Source of the DNA: Nemopilema nomurai
Lineage: Eukaryota; Cnidaria; Scyphozoa; Rhizostomeae; Rhizostomatidae
Assembly: GCA_003864495.1 (NCBI GenBank)
Contig: ML133457.1
Coordinates: 992,001 to 1,056,000, forward strand
DNA: 64,000 nucleotides
Direction of reading: 5' to 3'
The notes under the pieces are model-generated. The model was given only the letters and a program-made list of their open reading frames with translations. It was not told where the DNA came from and did no database searches. Position 1 is the first letter of the stretch. Each line of letters opens with the position of its first letter. A program made the translations under genes and the position numbers. Shown here one piece after another: positions 16,554 to 28,500 of the stretch.

Positions 16554-17721
16554 AGCTTACAATGTTCGAATTGAAAAGATGCTAGCACCACACATATATT
16601 ACAAATGCAGCAGAGGTAAAGGATTAAGAATGGAAGAAATGCCATTAAGGGAGTTGGCAACTTTTTTTCGAGGTTCAAGGTTTTTGCCGATTAGTATATT
16701 TTGAAGGGACTACGTCTTTAAATACGACGAAAAAGATGACAATGTGAATTTTTCAAAACACCTATCGGCTCTAATTGCCTGATGAAGAATCTTCCCTTTT
16801 ACTGAGATATTGGCCTCATAGTACAATTACTCACATATATGGACCCATGATTAATGCACCACCAATTCTTCTAAATTTAGCTATCAATCTGTTAATTTGT
16901 CAAACCTAAGCCATAGTTGAAAAATTTAATGTAGGAGTGCTTAATCGATGAATGTATCTGCTGAGTAGAGCGTACTTAGAAAATATTTTTTTTAGCTTTT
17001 TGGTTTTTAACTTGCCAAAAGATGGCTGAGTTGTCAGAGGCGCTGATTACGGAACCAAGGGCAGGAGCAAATTTGCACACAGAGTGAGAAGAGTCGCCTG
17101 TTCTCTGTTTTTTCAGGCATAAAGAATCACGAGGTGTGGTCACATCGAGAGGAAGGACCAGGACACTGATCGAAAAGCATAATGCTTCTATGTGTCCTAA
17201 AGCTACCTTTAGATGCTAGGTAGAAACAAACACGAATACAAAGGAACAGTTGCTAATACTAAACACGGGGGCCTAAGTTGTTCTAGTTCATGCCCCACAT
17301 GAACAAAATTTAAGGCATGAAGCAAAAATAACTCTGGCTCAGCTGTAGAAAGGTAGATATTATAAAGTAGCATTACCTCTAAGGAGGAATAGAGTAAGTT
17401 TGAAGCTAATCATTCAATAAGTAAAGGTTAAAAACGTTTTGTTTGTCTAGGCCTAAGATTTGGCAGGCTATGCAGAAACATTAAGTGTAATCAGTTCAAA
17501 GTATTGCGCTGGGATTCAAATACTAGAAGTATTGCTTGCTTAAATTAAGAATGTTACCTGTATAATAACACAGATTTTGATACATAATGAAGCATTGAGG
17601 CATTCCCTCTTAATAAACTTGAAAAGTGCGTGCAGTCAAATGCAATATCAGTTAGCATCTAACGAATAAAAATATTAAAGAACATTATTTCATTGTGTTC
17701 TTTGCAGCAGTAAAAAGAATA
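16554..17721. other. Intergenic, nothing recognised
   Basis: No supported gene or repeat. Confidence 0.4.
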
Positions 17722-18106
17722 TTATTTCTTTCGATATTTTAGACAAACTGATACTAAAGCAGGGAACTGGAACATATTTCTAGTAATTTCTAGCATGAAA
17801 ATCTTTCCGGTCAATCTTATGTGACCGAACAAGATATCAAAAGTACCATATAACATTAAGTTTGTGCCTGTCGTTGCTTTCCCAGGATTTTTTGCTACAG
17901 AAAAATGAAGATCGAGCCAGGATTTGTTGTGACTAGTATCGCATCGAATGAAATATTTATCAGCAGCAACTACTGGGATCACAGATTTCCATATTCGCAC
18001 CTGGCTGGTCAAAATTTGCAGGACATTGAAGCCTACCCAACAGACCGCTAGATATTAAAAGCAAGCTCATGATAAGAGAAGATGAGAAAGTATTGTGCTT
18101 TAACAT
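17722..18106 (-). pseudogene. Possible secreted-protein exon or frameshifted remnant
   Basis: ATG at 18106 opens a frame with a convincing signal-peptide shape: a hydrophobic run SLIMSLLLISSGLLG followed by LQCPANFDQP. That frame stops after about 48 residues. The overlapping frame, shifted by one base, stays open to TAA at 17722 and looks protein-like (RIWKSVIPVV, SWLDLHFSV, GTNLMLYGTFDILFGHIRLTG, split here by commas). Either the two frames were once joined and a one-base change separated them, or the signal exon ends at LLG|GTAGGC and splices elsewhere. I do not recognise the family. Confidence 0.3.
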
Positions 18107-20469
18107 GGTCTTTGATTCTCATCTAAACCAAAACAAGTCTTGATTCTCAACTCTCGCGGACTTTATTGAAATCCAGCTATTCGTGTAAAGTTAGCTTCGA
18201 ATTAATGATAAAGAAAGTCACTTACACGGCTATTCCTGAAGTCGTTCCCAGATCCTACCCCACTTTAAGGGCCGCTTGATCAGAAAGGTTTGTTGATTCA
18301 AAGACGTGGAAACTTTGCCTTTGACCTGGTGTAATACATGACAGCAAAGGATCAGTCTTTCTCGGCGCTTCTCTGGAACTGTAGCCCGCCTTTAATGCCA
18401 CAGACAATAGCCAATAAAAGCATTCTGTATCACACCAACAGCAGGTTGATGGCAACGGGGATAGCTCCTCTCTCGGCTATGATTGTAGCTGTGAAATTCG
18501 AAACTGGTGAACATTCGTTTTCTGGCAAAGGGAACTGCCGTTAGTGTGATCCGAGGATTAAATAAATTAGCATTTTAAGCTAGGAACAGTGAGGTTACCA
18601 GCTGTCCTTTGCAGTAATGAAGGAGACTGCTACGCGTTTGCCAAATTAGTTCGATCCAAGTTAAGGCGATTTGTGACCAGAAAGCTTCAGGTGATTTTGC
18701 AGACTGAGACGTAAGATCCGTGCCGTTTGTTCTGCGAAACGCGGTTTAAACTGAAATACGGATTCACCATTGGTTACCAAACGTTGAGGTCGAAACTCGT
18801 CCATCCACTGACAAAACGGCGCTGAATTTGCGTGGTTGATTCAAAAGACGATAATCCAGCGAAGGACTGGTCGCTTGAAGCAGAATGATTCGGATTGGTA
18901 GTATTATATAGGGCTTTTAGGGATAAGAGGTCAACTCTGGTTAAATTGGGGCAACACTGATGTGTTACAAAGGATTAAGATGCACCTGGTTTGCGATGCA
19001 TTCAAATCACTATCGCTGCATTATGACACTAAATCTCCTTAGGCCATTCTGCAACCAACTCTGGTAGAAGGCGCAAAGCTGCTTCGCAGTAATATACCAA
19101 CGTAGCTTTACAGTCAAGATGTCTTAGTTTGTTGTCTTAAATTGCAAATGGAGTTTTGTTGTTTTTCTCAATAAAGTAACCACACACGAGAGAACCATTC
19201 ACCTTGCAGAACATGGGTGCAGACTAGGAGGAGGGGGGTTCTCCTGGATTTGTGGTTCTCCAAGCAAAATTTGGAGGGAGTTTTGATAATGAAATACCAC
19301 ATCTGATCCATCAGCTAAGCCCTCCTCTCTCTCTTATGACGTCAGTAGTCTCCATAAGCAATAACCAAACATTTAAGCCCCCCCCCCCCCCCTCCCAGAG
19401 AACGGGACAGTGCCTATGTTTAAAATCACCTACGACCGTTATTAATATGCCTGCATCAGTATCGCTAGTCTTTGTTGCCCTGTGTCCCTTCAATTGTGTG
19501 TATATCAATTCTACATTGAGTTGTGCATTGCTTGTCTATAAATAGGCCAGACCTTGCAGGCAAAAACCTCAAAAGCAAATTCTCACTGTAGTATTGCATC
19601 GGTAAAATATGGCTAACACCGAAATGAATCGTCTTTTTAGTTACACGAATAAATTTAATAAGGTGATATTAAAAGAGAATGTCAGCCATTTTACCTGTAA
19701 GACATTGCTTGATTTTGACTTATGTCTTAAGAGAGTTTAATCGTAGTAAAAAACAGCTTCTTGTCCTTTTCTGTAAATCTTTCATCCAAAGGCTTCAGTT
19801 AACCCGGTATACTTGCACCAATCAATTTTCAAATCTTCGAATGGCTGTTAGCTTTGCAGTTATTTTCTTTTGATAATTATTGATCATTTGACTTCACTTC
19901 AGATGTATTCTCAATCTTACCAGAGCTTTTATGAATATGTTTCCCTGCTTGCAAAGAACTAGTAAACATTTACGAACTTTCCACTAATACTTGCTTTGTG
20001 GTTTAGTATCAGCTTATCTGAACCCATCTATATCAAATTGAAAAGGCTTGCCAAAGATTCATAAACTTCTATTTCCCACTCAGACTGCACTGAGCGAATG
20101 CTGGCGTTCATTTGTAGCGAAACAGGACCGCCAGCAGCACCTCAATGCATTGTGGTACAGTCCTTAAGAGGTTGCAAAGCACAGTGTCATTTGAGCATGC
20201 AGTGCTTTGCCAAAGGCCGTGCTTTTGTGCGCACGTGATCCTTGGCACGTGGCTGTGACGTCATCTCATAGACAGCAGATGATGTGGTTTTGTAGCAGGA
20301 GAAAAATTGGCGCATTGCAATATCTTCATTCTGGTTTCCAAACACTGATTTACTTGAAATCGCTAAAATCAGTTTGCTTCATACACATGATTTGCACCCG
20401 ACTATGTAATTATTGTTTCAAATCCTCTTTAACAGCAGTTCATATTGCAGAACAGGTCAGGATATTCAA
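18107..20469. other. Intergenic, nothing recognised apart from a poly-C run
   Basis: No supported gene. A homopolymer run of C lies at about 19378..19392. A short inverted repeat around 20175..20213 pairs TGCAAAGCAC with GTGCTTTGCC. Confidence 0.4.
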
Positions 20470-20990
20470 CTTTACTTTGATGATGCAAATACAGAAAATG
20501 CGGAAACTGAAGTATTTTGGAAATCAAGTGAGGACGAATGGCCTGGCGAAAGTACTGATCAAGGAAAATGTCGAAGATGACAGGGGCAGGGGTATACCAA
20601 AGAGACAATGGGACATCGACCTGAAATAGTGGACGAAGGACAGAAAAGGAAGAGTAGTGTGCAACAGTGGGCGTACCCACGGCCTCAATAGGCTACGGAG
20701 AAGAAGAAGAAGAAGAAAAAGAAGAAGAAGAAGAAGTAGAAGAAGAAGAAGTAGAAGAAGAAGAAGAGGAATAATAAGAAGAAATACGGAAACAGTCAAG
20801 AGAGAGATGGAAGAGTGCAACAGTTGGTGTACCCACGGCCTCCATAGGCTACGGAGAAGAAGAAAAAGACGAAGAAGAAGACGAAGAAGAAGACGAAGAA
20901 GAAGATGAAGAAGAAGACGAAGAAGAAGACGAAGAGGAAGACGAAGAAGAAGACGAAGAAGAAGACGAAGACGAAAAAGTACAGAAAGGG
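20470..20990 (+). mobile_element. 3' end of a non-LTR retrotransposon with duplicated GAA-rich tail
   Basis: The translated start reads KMRKLKYFGNQVRTNGLAK, then DDRGRGIPKRQWDIDL. This is the conserved C-terminal stretch of LINE reverse transcriptases of the CR1/L2/RTE/Jockey type (RKLKYFGH..R, then G.RGRGRP..W.DDI). A stop follows, then the block ACCCACGGCCTCAATAGGCT leading into GAA repeats. That block occurs a second time at about 20833..20857, with its own GAA/GACGAA tail. The element is 5'-truncated and has lost its upstream domains. Clade is not assigned. Confidence 0.65.
20695..20985. repeat. (GAA)n / (GACGAA)n microsatellite tails
   Basis: Two purine-rich arrays, about 20695..20780 and 20855..20980, sit directly after each copy of the LINE 3' block. 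They create a false Arg-rich frame on the plus strand and a Leu-rich frame on the minus strand. Confidence 0.9.
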
Positions 20991-21253
20991 TCAATAATTC
21001 TTTTGTTCTAAACAATTATTTTTGTTCTTTAAAGAATTACCATTCTTGTTAACATGTGCATCTTTAGGGCGGATGTGTTTGACTTGTTTGATGCTGATGC
21101 AAGTAAATCTGCAAAATAGCCACTTGTGAAAGATACTTCATCTATTTATGTAAAGCCTCAGCTTTAATTCTGCTCAAGCATTCATTATGAGCGACTAGTA
21201 GCCAACGTCACATATATCTTAAAAACTGTTTATGGTCAGTCAAATCGCTTAAC

Positions 21254-21449
21254 CTGCTCTGTCGCTAACTGTGACGTGTTCTTTAGGGTTATCCCCTTGG
21301 TGACTTCTATTTTTCCCCAGCAGATTATGTTACCAGCTGCATCATTGACGAACAAAACTGCCAAAATACCTGCAGGTCTTTGAATTGAAACTACTATGTC
21401 AGATCCTGTGCCTAGACTCTTGGCTGGATAAAATCTATTATCTAACGTC
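21254..21449 (-). other. Candidate orphan coding exon
   Basis: The minus strand offers an acceptor CATACTAG|G and a donor CAG|GTTAAG around a 196-base frame that starts in phase 2 and ends in phase 0. It encodes a protein-like segment with TLDNRFYPAKSLGTGSDIVV, then ILAVLFVNDAAGNIICWGK. The hydrophobic strand pattern ending in WGK faintly recalls macroglobulin domains of the A2M/CD109/TEP family, but this is only an impression. No partner exons were found nearby; it lies 1 kb downstream of the VWDE stop codon. Confidence 0.3.
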
Positions 21450-22514
21450 CTAGTATGATGGCCGTACGTCGAGGTCAAAGAAAGGGGAGGAGCCAAGAAG
21501 CATCCTTGTCAGGCCTCTTACTCTCCAGCAAAGTCATCGGAGTGATTTGCTGGAGAACAAATAAACAAAAGTCGGTAACAAGCTTTGTGCAGGACTCGAA
21601 ACTTTTCCAGCTGCCTTCTACAAGTTTTTATTATCTTTCTTGTCAGCATCATACCATATTTCTTTTGTTGTGCTTTGAAAATATACTGTTCAATATTGTA
21701 TCTTGCTAAGTTGCCCATCTAAATTTTGTCAAGACTTGTGAAAGAAGACATAAAGATGGTGCATTATTCACAGCGCGACTAGTTACATGCCATTATCAAA
21801 TTTCTTTTGTAATTTGAATAAGATTAAATTTTTATCACTTCGAGAATAATGACTTTGTCTGCGCATTGCAAAAGTATTTTGCAGCACTAACCAAAGACTT
21901 GAACGCATGCTTGTGTCCTTAGAGAGAATAGAAAATAGGAAAACAATTTAGAATAAGTATTTTTGATTAACCAATTAGTAAGTACATAAATTCAAAATCA
22001 CTAGTCGAGACAGTATAGATTAAGGCTTTGCAAGGTATTTCTACTGACACAATTGGTTTGGCGAACAAATTGTAAACAACTTTTCACGTGCAGCCAAAAG
22101 AGAACATAATTTTATTGATTTTCCGCTCTAGGTCTATGTAAAATGACATTGACACTTTGGAAGCCTTCAAGCAATCACAAAACCTTTTCATCAGCTAGCT
22201 GACTCTTAGTTAATAGCCATGAAATAAAACAAAAATGCATTGCTGGTTTGGCTCGGGATAAGCTTTCTGAAACAAAAATCAACAAAGTAGAAAGGATTAA
22301 AAAAGATAAATCTGTACAGCTCTTAGTAAGTCAAAGGTTACGAATAATACTTGATAGTTAAAAAAGTTAGTTGTTTATCCACTACTACTAGTTGAACAGG
22401 ACACGGAAACGCAATACTTCAGAATGCATTCTAACCGTTTGCCTCTTAACCAACCAAGTCTTCTTGTAATGATCTTTATCATGCTTTACATAAAAACTTA
22501 TCACAATAGATCAC
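21450..22514. other. 3' flank of the VWDE-like gene
   Basis: Presumed 3' untranslated and intergenic sequence. A minus-strand AATAAA lies near 22112, about 400 bases past the stop codon; no closer canonical signal was seen. Confidence 0.35.
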
Positions 22515-25500
22515 TCATTCTGGTGAAAGATGTTCATCTACCCTTTGCAGCTCGATATTGCTGTTTGATTCACTGGGTTCAATTGGGTGAGTCTTTGTGG
22601 ATTTACCTTTCTTGTACTTTAATACACAAACAATCGCAACGACCGCAACCAAAATGCCAGCAATGGTGCTGAAAGAAATGATGATCGCCAATTTTCCTTT
22701 GCTACCTGGAGCTGTCGCCATTGTTGTTTGGAAAGTTGCTGTTGTTGTTGTTGTTGTTGTTGTTGAGCTGCCTAGGATAGATATTACCGTCACATACTTA
22801 AGTACTGAGTTATCATCTTGATAATAGCTGTGTTCATCACTAAGCCAATACCAATGAATGGCGTTATTAATAACATCAAAAATATAATCAAATTAGTATT
22901 ATTAACTTAACATCAGTATTTTTTGAAAGAAGTTTACTCTCACTGATATTAACAATTTGACAGTTCCTGTTCTTTTTACCTGACCTATAAGCAAATGAGA
23001 AAGATTTACTGACATATAGCTAAAAAGAAGCTCCCTTTACGAGTAATTACTCTCTAAGTGATATATTTCACCAATCAAATGTGAAACCTACTAGAATGAG
23101 CAGCTACTGAAGTAAATAAACGTAATGGCTATAAGAAGCTTTTCAACAAAGAAAAAACTGATTAACCCAAAAATATTCTTCAAATAGTCATTTTTACCAT
23201 TACTGGTAACGTTTTGCTTGGTATATGTCGTTTCTCGTGGTTTTGCTGACGTTGATGGTTGATTCGCGGTAGTTCCATTCATACCCTCTACAATGAGAAG
23301 ATGAAGGCTTTGACTTATCAAGCAGGAAAGCAAAGATAAAGAGCACATCATTTAAAAATGCAAACATCATGTTGTCAAATTGGTATTGTTTACAACGAAG
23401 AAAAATGCCTAGAAGATTTCCTCTTGATTTCCTGGAGAGGGGTTTAGAAACTTAAAAAGGGCCATTCTCAACTTTCAGTGACGTTTAGTAAGTTGACTAG
23501 AAGCTGCTTTCTAAGCAGAAGAATTCTGTTAATAATAGGCAAATCAACGACTAGTCGTGTCGAAACAATAATGGCGATAGCTCCAGGTAGGAAAGGAAAG
23601 ATATTGCAAGTTCCATTGCTGCTATTGCAAGTTCTTTAATCTTAATAATTTTTTATATTTACACATTTTATCATTGAACTGCAAGGAAATGTTGACAGCT
23701 ATTAACAGATTCGAACTCTACCACGAACTTTATCACACAGTACAAGTGCGTTTCGGGGGTGTCGCAGAAATCTCTACCAAGCGTTACAAACAGAAAACAT
23801 TTCAAAATTTATCTTTGGACTAGAGTCATTGTATTTCGTTTGATAGACAACTACTGCTTTAAATCTCCAAGTGATAAAAATATGCCAATAATAAGAAACC
23901 ATATTTTTCGACAAATTTGCAGCCAATGGTAGTCGGCTCAAAAGCAGTTTCATGGCCCTTTCAATGAAGACAGTAGTGAAATTGTTATGCTGTGGGCTTT
24001 GTTATTTGTGTGTAAAAAACAACATTTTCTCATTTACAGTCCAATAGCAATTTCATCATTGTCAAAAAACAATCCTAAGACACTTTGCATGCACCTTAAG
24101 GTGAACTTACAAGCCTTTCAGTAATAAGTCATTCAAGAACAATTAGATGTCTTGTAGCCTAGCAATGAAGTGTACATATAATCGAAGCATCAATATTAAC
24201 CATAGGGTTTTGTATAAAAGTCTACAAAAAGCATTTGTTTTTGCATTCAAAAGTTATGCCAAAGAAATATCACAAGACCGAATATCACAAGCAGGAACCG
24301 TAATTGATGAGCAAACAAACCAGCAAGAAAATATGTGGAGGATATTGCATAAATGTACCAATAATAGATCTATGGACAATCTAACTCCAATATTGGCACT
24401 TTCAGAGTGACAAAATCGAGTGAATAGCGTGCTTTGATTGTTCAAAGAAGAAAATGATTTTTTGGCTTACTATTTCGTGTCGAAAGGGAATCGGACGTAA
24501 TTTCAACACTCAAAGTTGTAGTGGTTCTCTTGGTGGTTGTTATGTTAGCACAAACACCTGTCTTTACTGAAAGAAAGAAAATCATGCTGGATTAAAGAAT
24601 AAACTTTGCTTGACATTCATTACATTCGAAAATAGGATTGTAAATTAGAAATTGATGTATGTTATACTAAAATATTGTGAAGAAATATTGATAGAAGACG
24701 TGAAGACAAAGAAGGATATTTTTTATAAGATTTCAACTAACCAGTAAGCTGAAGATAAGCAAGTACTAGATTGCCTTCTTTTTATCATCTCCTCCTTGAA
24801 TCTGGTCCTAGTGTTTTTATACAAATAGTACAACAATAAAAAGCCTCTTCTCAAGCCTACAGCCATTCAATACACATTACAATATTTAAGCAAAGTATAC
24901 ACACAATTTCTTCATCTCTTCTTAACAGAAATAAGGGACAAATAGAACACACCTGGATAGAAGTTTTTGACACTGAATCTTGGGTTACATCGAATGCAAG
25001 TACCACGTGGTGAATCTTCTCCATCATTGTAACAATATCCGTTTATCAAGCACTTATTACTCTAGAAAAGCAAATCGTTTGAAATTTTAGTTAGATCATA
25101 TGTTATCAGCTGAAACACACCAGTTGTTGCAGCTTCTTACTTGCCATAGATAAACGATATACCCAAGCCTCGAAGTTAGGTTGAAAACCCAGACTCTTAG
25201 GGCAAAATACTCAGGCAAAAAGCGTGCATTTATCTCACCTTAAACTGGCATGTCCCATTAGTGCAGTTGAAGCACTTTGAATCGAATATTGTGTAGTTGA
25301 AAGATTCCTTGCTAAACATTTTTCCGTCATTTGAGATCTCAACTTGAAATGTTGCATGCGGTATGCCTTTCTTCGATGAAATAAAGCTTCCAACTGGATT
25401 GTTGACCATGTCACAAGTCATCTCCCCAAAACTGAGCATTGTTGCATTCGTCAGAAACTGCTTTCTGGATCCATTAATAACTTGGCCATGCAACTAAAAA

Positions 25501-28500
25501 ATATCGAGGCCAAGAAGGATTTAAAAAGGAGAGATTAATAGAGAAAGATTCTAAACAATAATGCTGAAGACTTTACTAACAATGCCATTCACCCATTCAG
25601 ATAGGAGTAAACATCGACTGTGTTTGGTAATAGGAGAAATGGATTAAATTGATATCAAATCAATGGTTCGCAACAAAGCACCTTGAAATATATGACTGCT
25701 TGAAGATAGTCCGATGCTTACCTCGAGAACTGCTATTCGACAAGAAAGGGCCTTCGACGCAATAAAGTCGCGTCCAATTACGCGTACGCGTGTGCAATCG
25801 TCCCTTCTGCGGACGTCGCAAAGGCCATTGTTGGGGATGCGACTGAACGTAGGGCCAGCTGTAATGTTGACAGAGCAATCTGGTCCAGTGTACTCAGGAA
25901 AGCATTGGCACGTTCCATTCACACATGTCCCTTTTCCACTGCAAAGCCCAGGACATGAAATTTCGAATATTTCTGGTGGCAGGCTCATTGTTGCATTGCC
26001 AGATTTGTCACTTTTCCAATATGTGACATTGGAAATCAAATTGTCTTTGCACATTTCAGCTAAAGCTTCCATGGCTGATGTCACAAATGTATAGTCATCC
26101 GTGATCTAAAATTGTATATGATCAAAAATAAAATCGAGATTGAACATCTCTTTAAAGCAAATGACTCGTGGAAATTGGATAAAAATTGTACTGGCTATTG
26201 CGCTTTACAAAAACCATGGTTTCTAAACAATGTTCATACGCTATTTACATTATTTGAACATTAGAGCTCTAGATTAAGTCTTTAGAATGGCAAATACATG
26301 GCAAATGGTAGAATAAGTTCTTTCAAACATTTTGAACATTTCAAACATGTTAAAAAATTTTTTCAAAATGTTTATAGCGTTCTTTCGAAATTGCAAACTC
26401 TTTATAATGTACCATTGTTTCCCCTTTCGGAAGCTGTCACAAGTTTAGAACTTTATGTCGTGGTAGGACATAACAAATGTTTGCAGGGTATTTAGATTGC
26501 ATTTCTGGCCAAAGCTGTTGTGACAACTAGTGCGCAGTTTGTCTTTTGTAACTTAGCATTGACTTGAGTTGTTCAGTGAAGCAGTCCCCGGAGAAGAATG
26601 TGGGTTGCTTTGAACTTCATCTAAGCAATATCTCCATTTGGGTCTTGTCAATAAATGCATTTGTAGATGAATGTTTCATAAATCTCGTTTTTAGCTTGTC
26701 AGATAATGTTTGTTTATTACTAAATGACACGCCAACAGGAGTTTAGATTCAATAATATCAAAAATTTCAAAATAGTTTATTTCAAAATAGGTCTTATCAC
26801 GGAGAGCCAACGATGTCAAATCACACTTGCAACACTGTTTGAGCTGTAATTGTTTATCGAGATAACAGCTGCATTCTACAGCATATGTTTACAATATTTG
26901 AAACAATTATAAGGCGAATAGAAAAGTGATTCTAAATGAAACATTGTTGGCTAATCTAGAACGCTTGGTTTACATGAATCTTATTTTTCTTGATAGAGAG
27001 TACAGGTAGCATAAATATCTTGAAATGGTACAAACTTTCGTATCTTCTACACACTGATTGATAAATGGAGTGAAGTCGAAGGAATCCAACTTCTTGCACA
27101 TCTTGCCAACTTGAGAGTTCATTGTCTTATCTGTGCAATGGTTGCGAACTTCTATCTCCGTTTTTCCAGTTTTCGTTGGCCATGCAGGAACGAATAAAGG
27201 AAGGGGTACAGGGTCATATACATAATCACTAGATTCGTCTACTTCGGGTATCAATACAAAGCCATCATTCTTGCCCACAGATCTCCTCTTTCTACGGCTG
27301 CAGTAGTCTTCATTCTGAAACGTTATCGGTTTCTGATTTGTACTATATCTAACAGGAGATCCAATCGGTCCGCAAGTTATACTGCTGCTTACACATTTGC
27401 AGTAGTTCTTTCGCCCAACCGGCCTCTTGCATGTATCTTTCTTTGGTTTGTAATAAAAAAGACTATTACCAGTTGCAATCCTGAAATTAATTTAGAATAT
27501 GAAAAAAAATCTAATGCTAATGCAAAGCTCAAATTCAAAAGAATAAAAAAAATGGATGTAGAAGTTAGCCACAAATAAAAGTACCTTTCTGCAAATTATG
27601 TTAAAAAGCTTTTAGTTTTGGATAATATTTGCTAGGGGGCTTTCTTTATCATCGGTGAAACATTAACGTATAAGGGAAATACAAGAATTTTTAAAGAATA
27701 GCGGCGTTGCAGGATACTGTCCATCTTAGCCTTTGAAAGAGAGGCCCAAAAAGCGCATCCCCCAAAGTTCAATTTCAAATATAAGACTTGTTTTACGTTA
27801 CATTGAACAGCTACTTGCGGGCTCACCTCCAGCTCTCTGTGAATCCTTCTGGTCCGACTGAATGTGACGGCAGCTCACTGTCCCATGTTGTCCCATTTTT
27901 ACTTAAAAGCTCGTTGTCAGTTCGACTATCATATGTTCCACATAGGCCTCCTGTGTTGCCATAATACGACGGGGGAAGCTTGACATTTATATCTCCGAAG
28001 TAATAGGTGCTGTACCAATGTCTTGTGTTGAAGATGATCGTTGCTCCAGAGGAAAATGATATCTGTTATTGAGACACAGATGAAGTTTTTACAACATATG
28101 CGAGAAACAGTGAAAATCGGATTTTAGCATACCTGAACACTTTTTCAAGATATAAAAATTCTTTTAATGTTCTCAAGATTCTTTGACCAAAGGTAAGTCA
28201 GCAGATTTAAGTAGACTTTTATTTCCAAGCATGCAGGTGTTCTCAGGAATGTATAACCCAGGTCAAGCAAATTATCTAGGGACATTTGAAGAAGTCCAGT
28301 AGCATCTGTACTAAGTAATGTTATACACAAGCCCATTTGTCATGAAGAGACCATTTACCAAGATTTAACATGGATAAATTTGTAAGCCATAGCGTCATAT
28401 GTTAGTTCAACACCCCTCCTCCCCCACACTCCCCTCTCCCACACCCCCTCCCCCAAAAGAAAAAGTGCTAAGTAAGTCATCAAGAGAAAAAGCTTTGCTA

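Noticed and set aside
20524..21015. Leu-rich minus-strand and Arg-rich plus-strand frames
   Set aside because: Both come from the GAA/GACGAA arrays.
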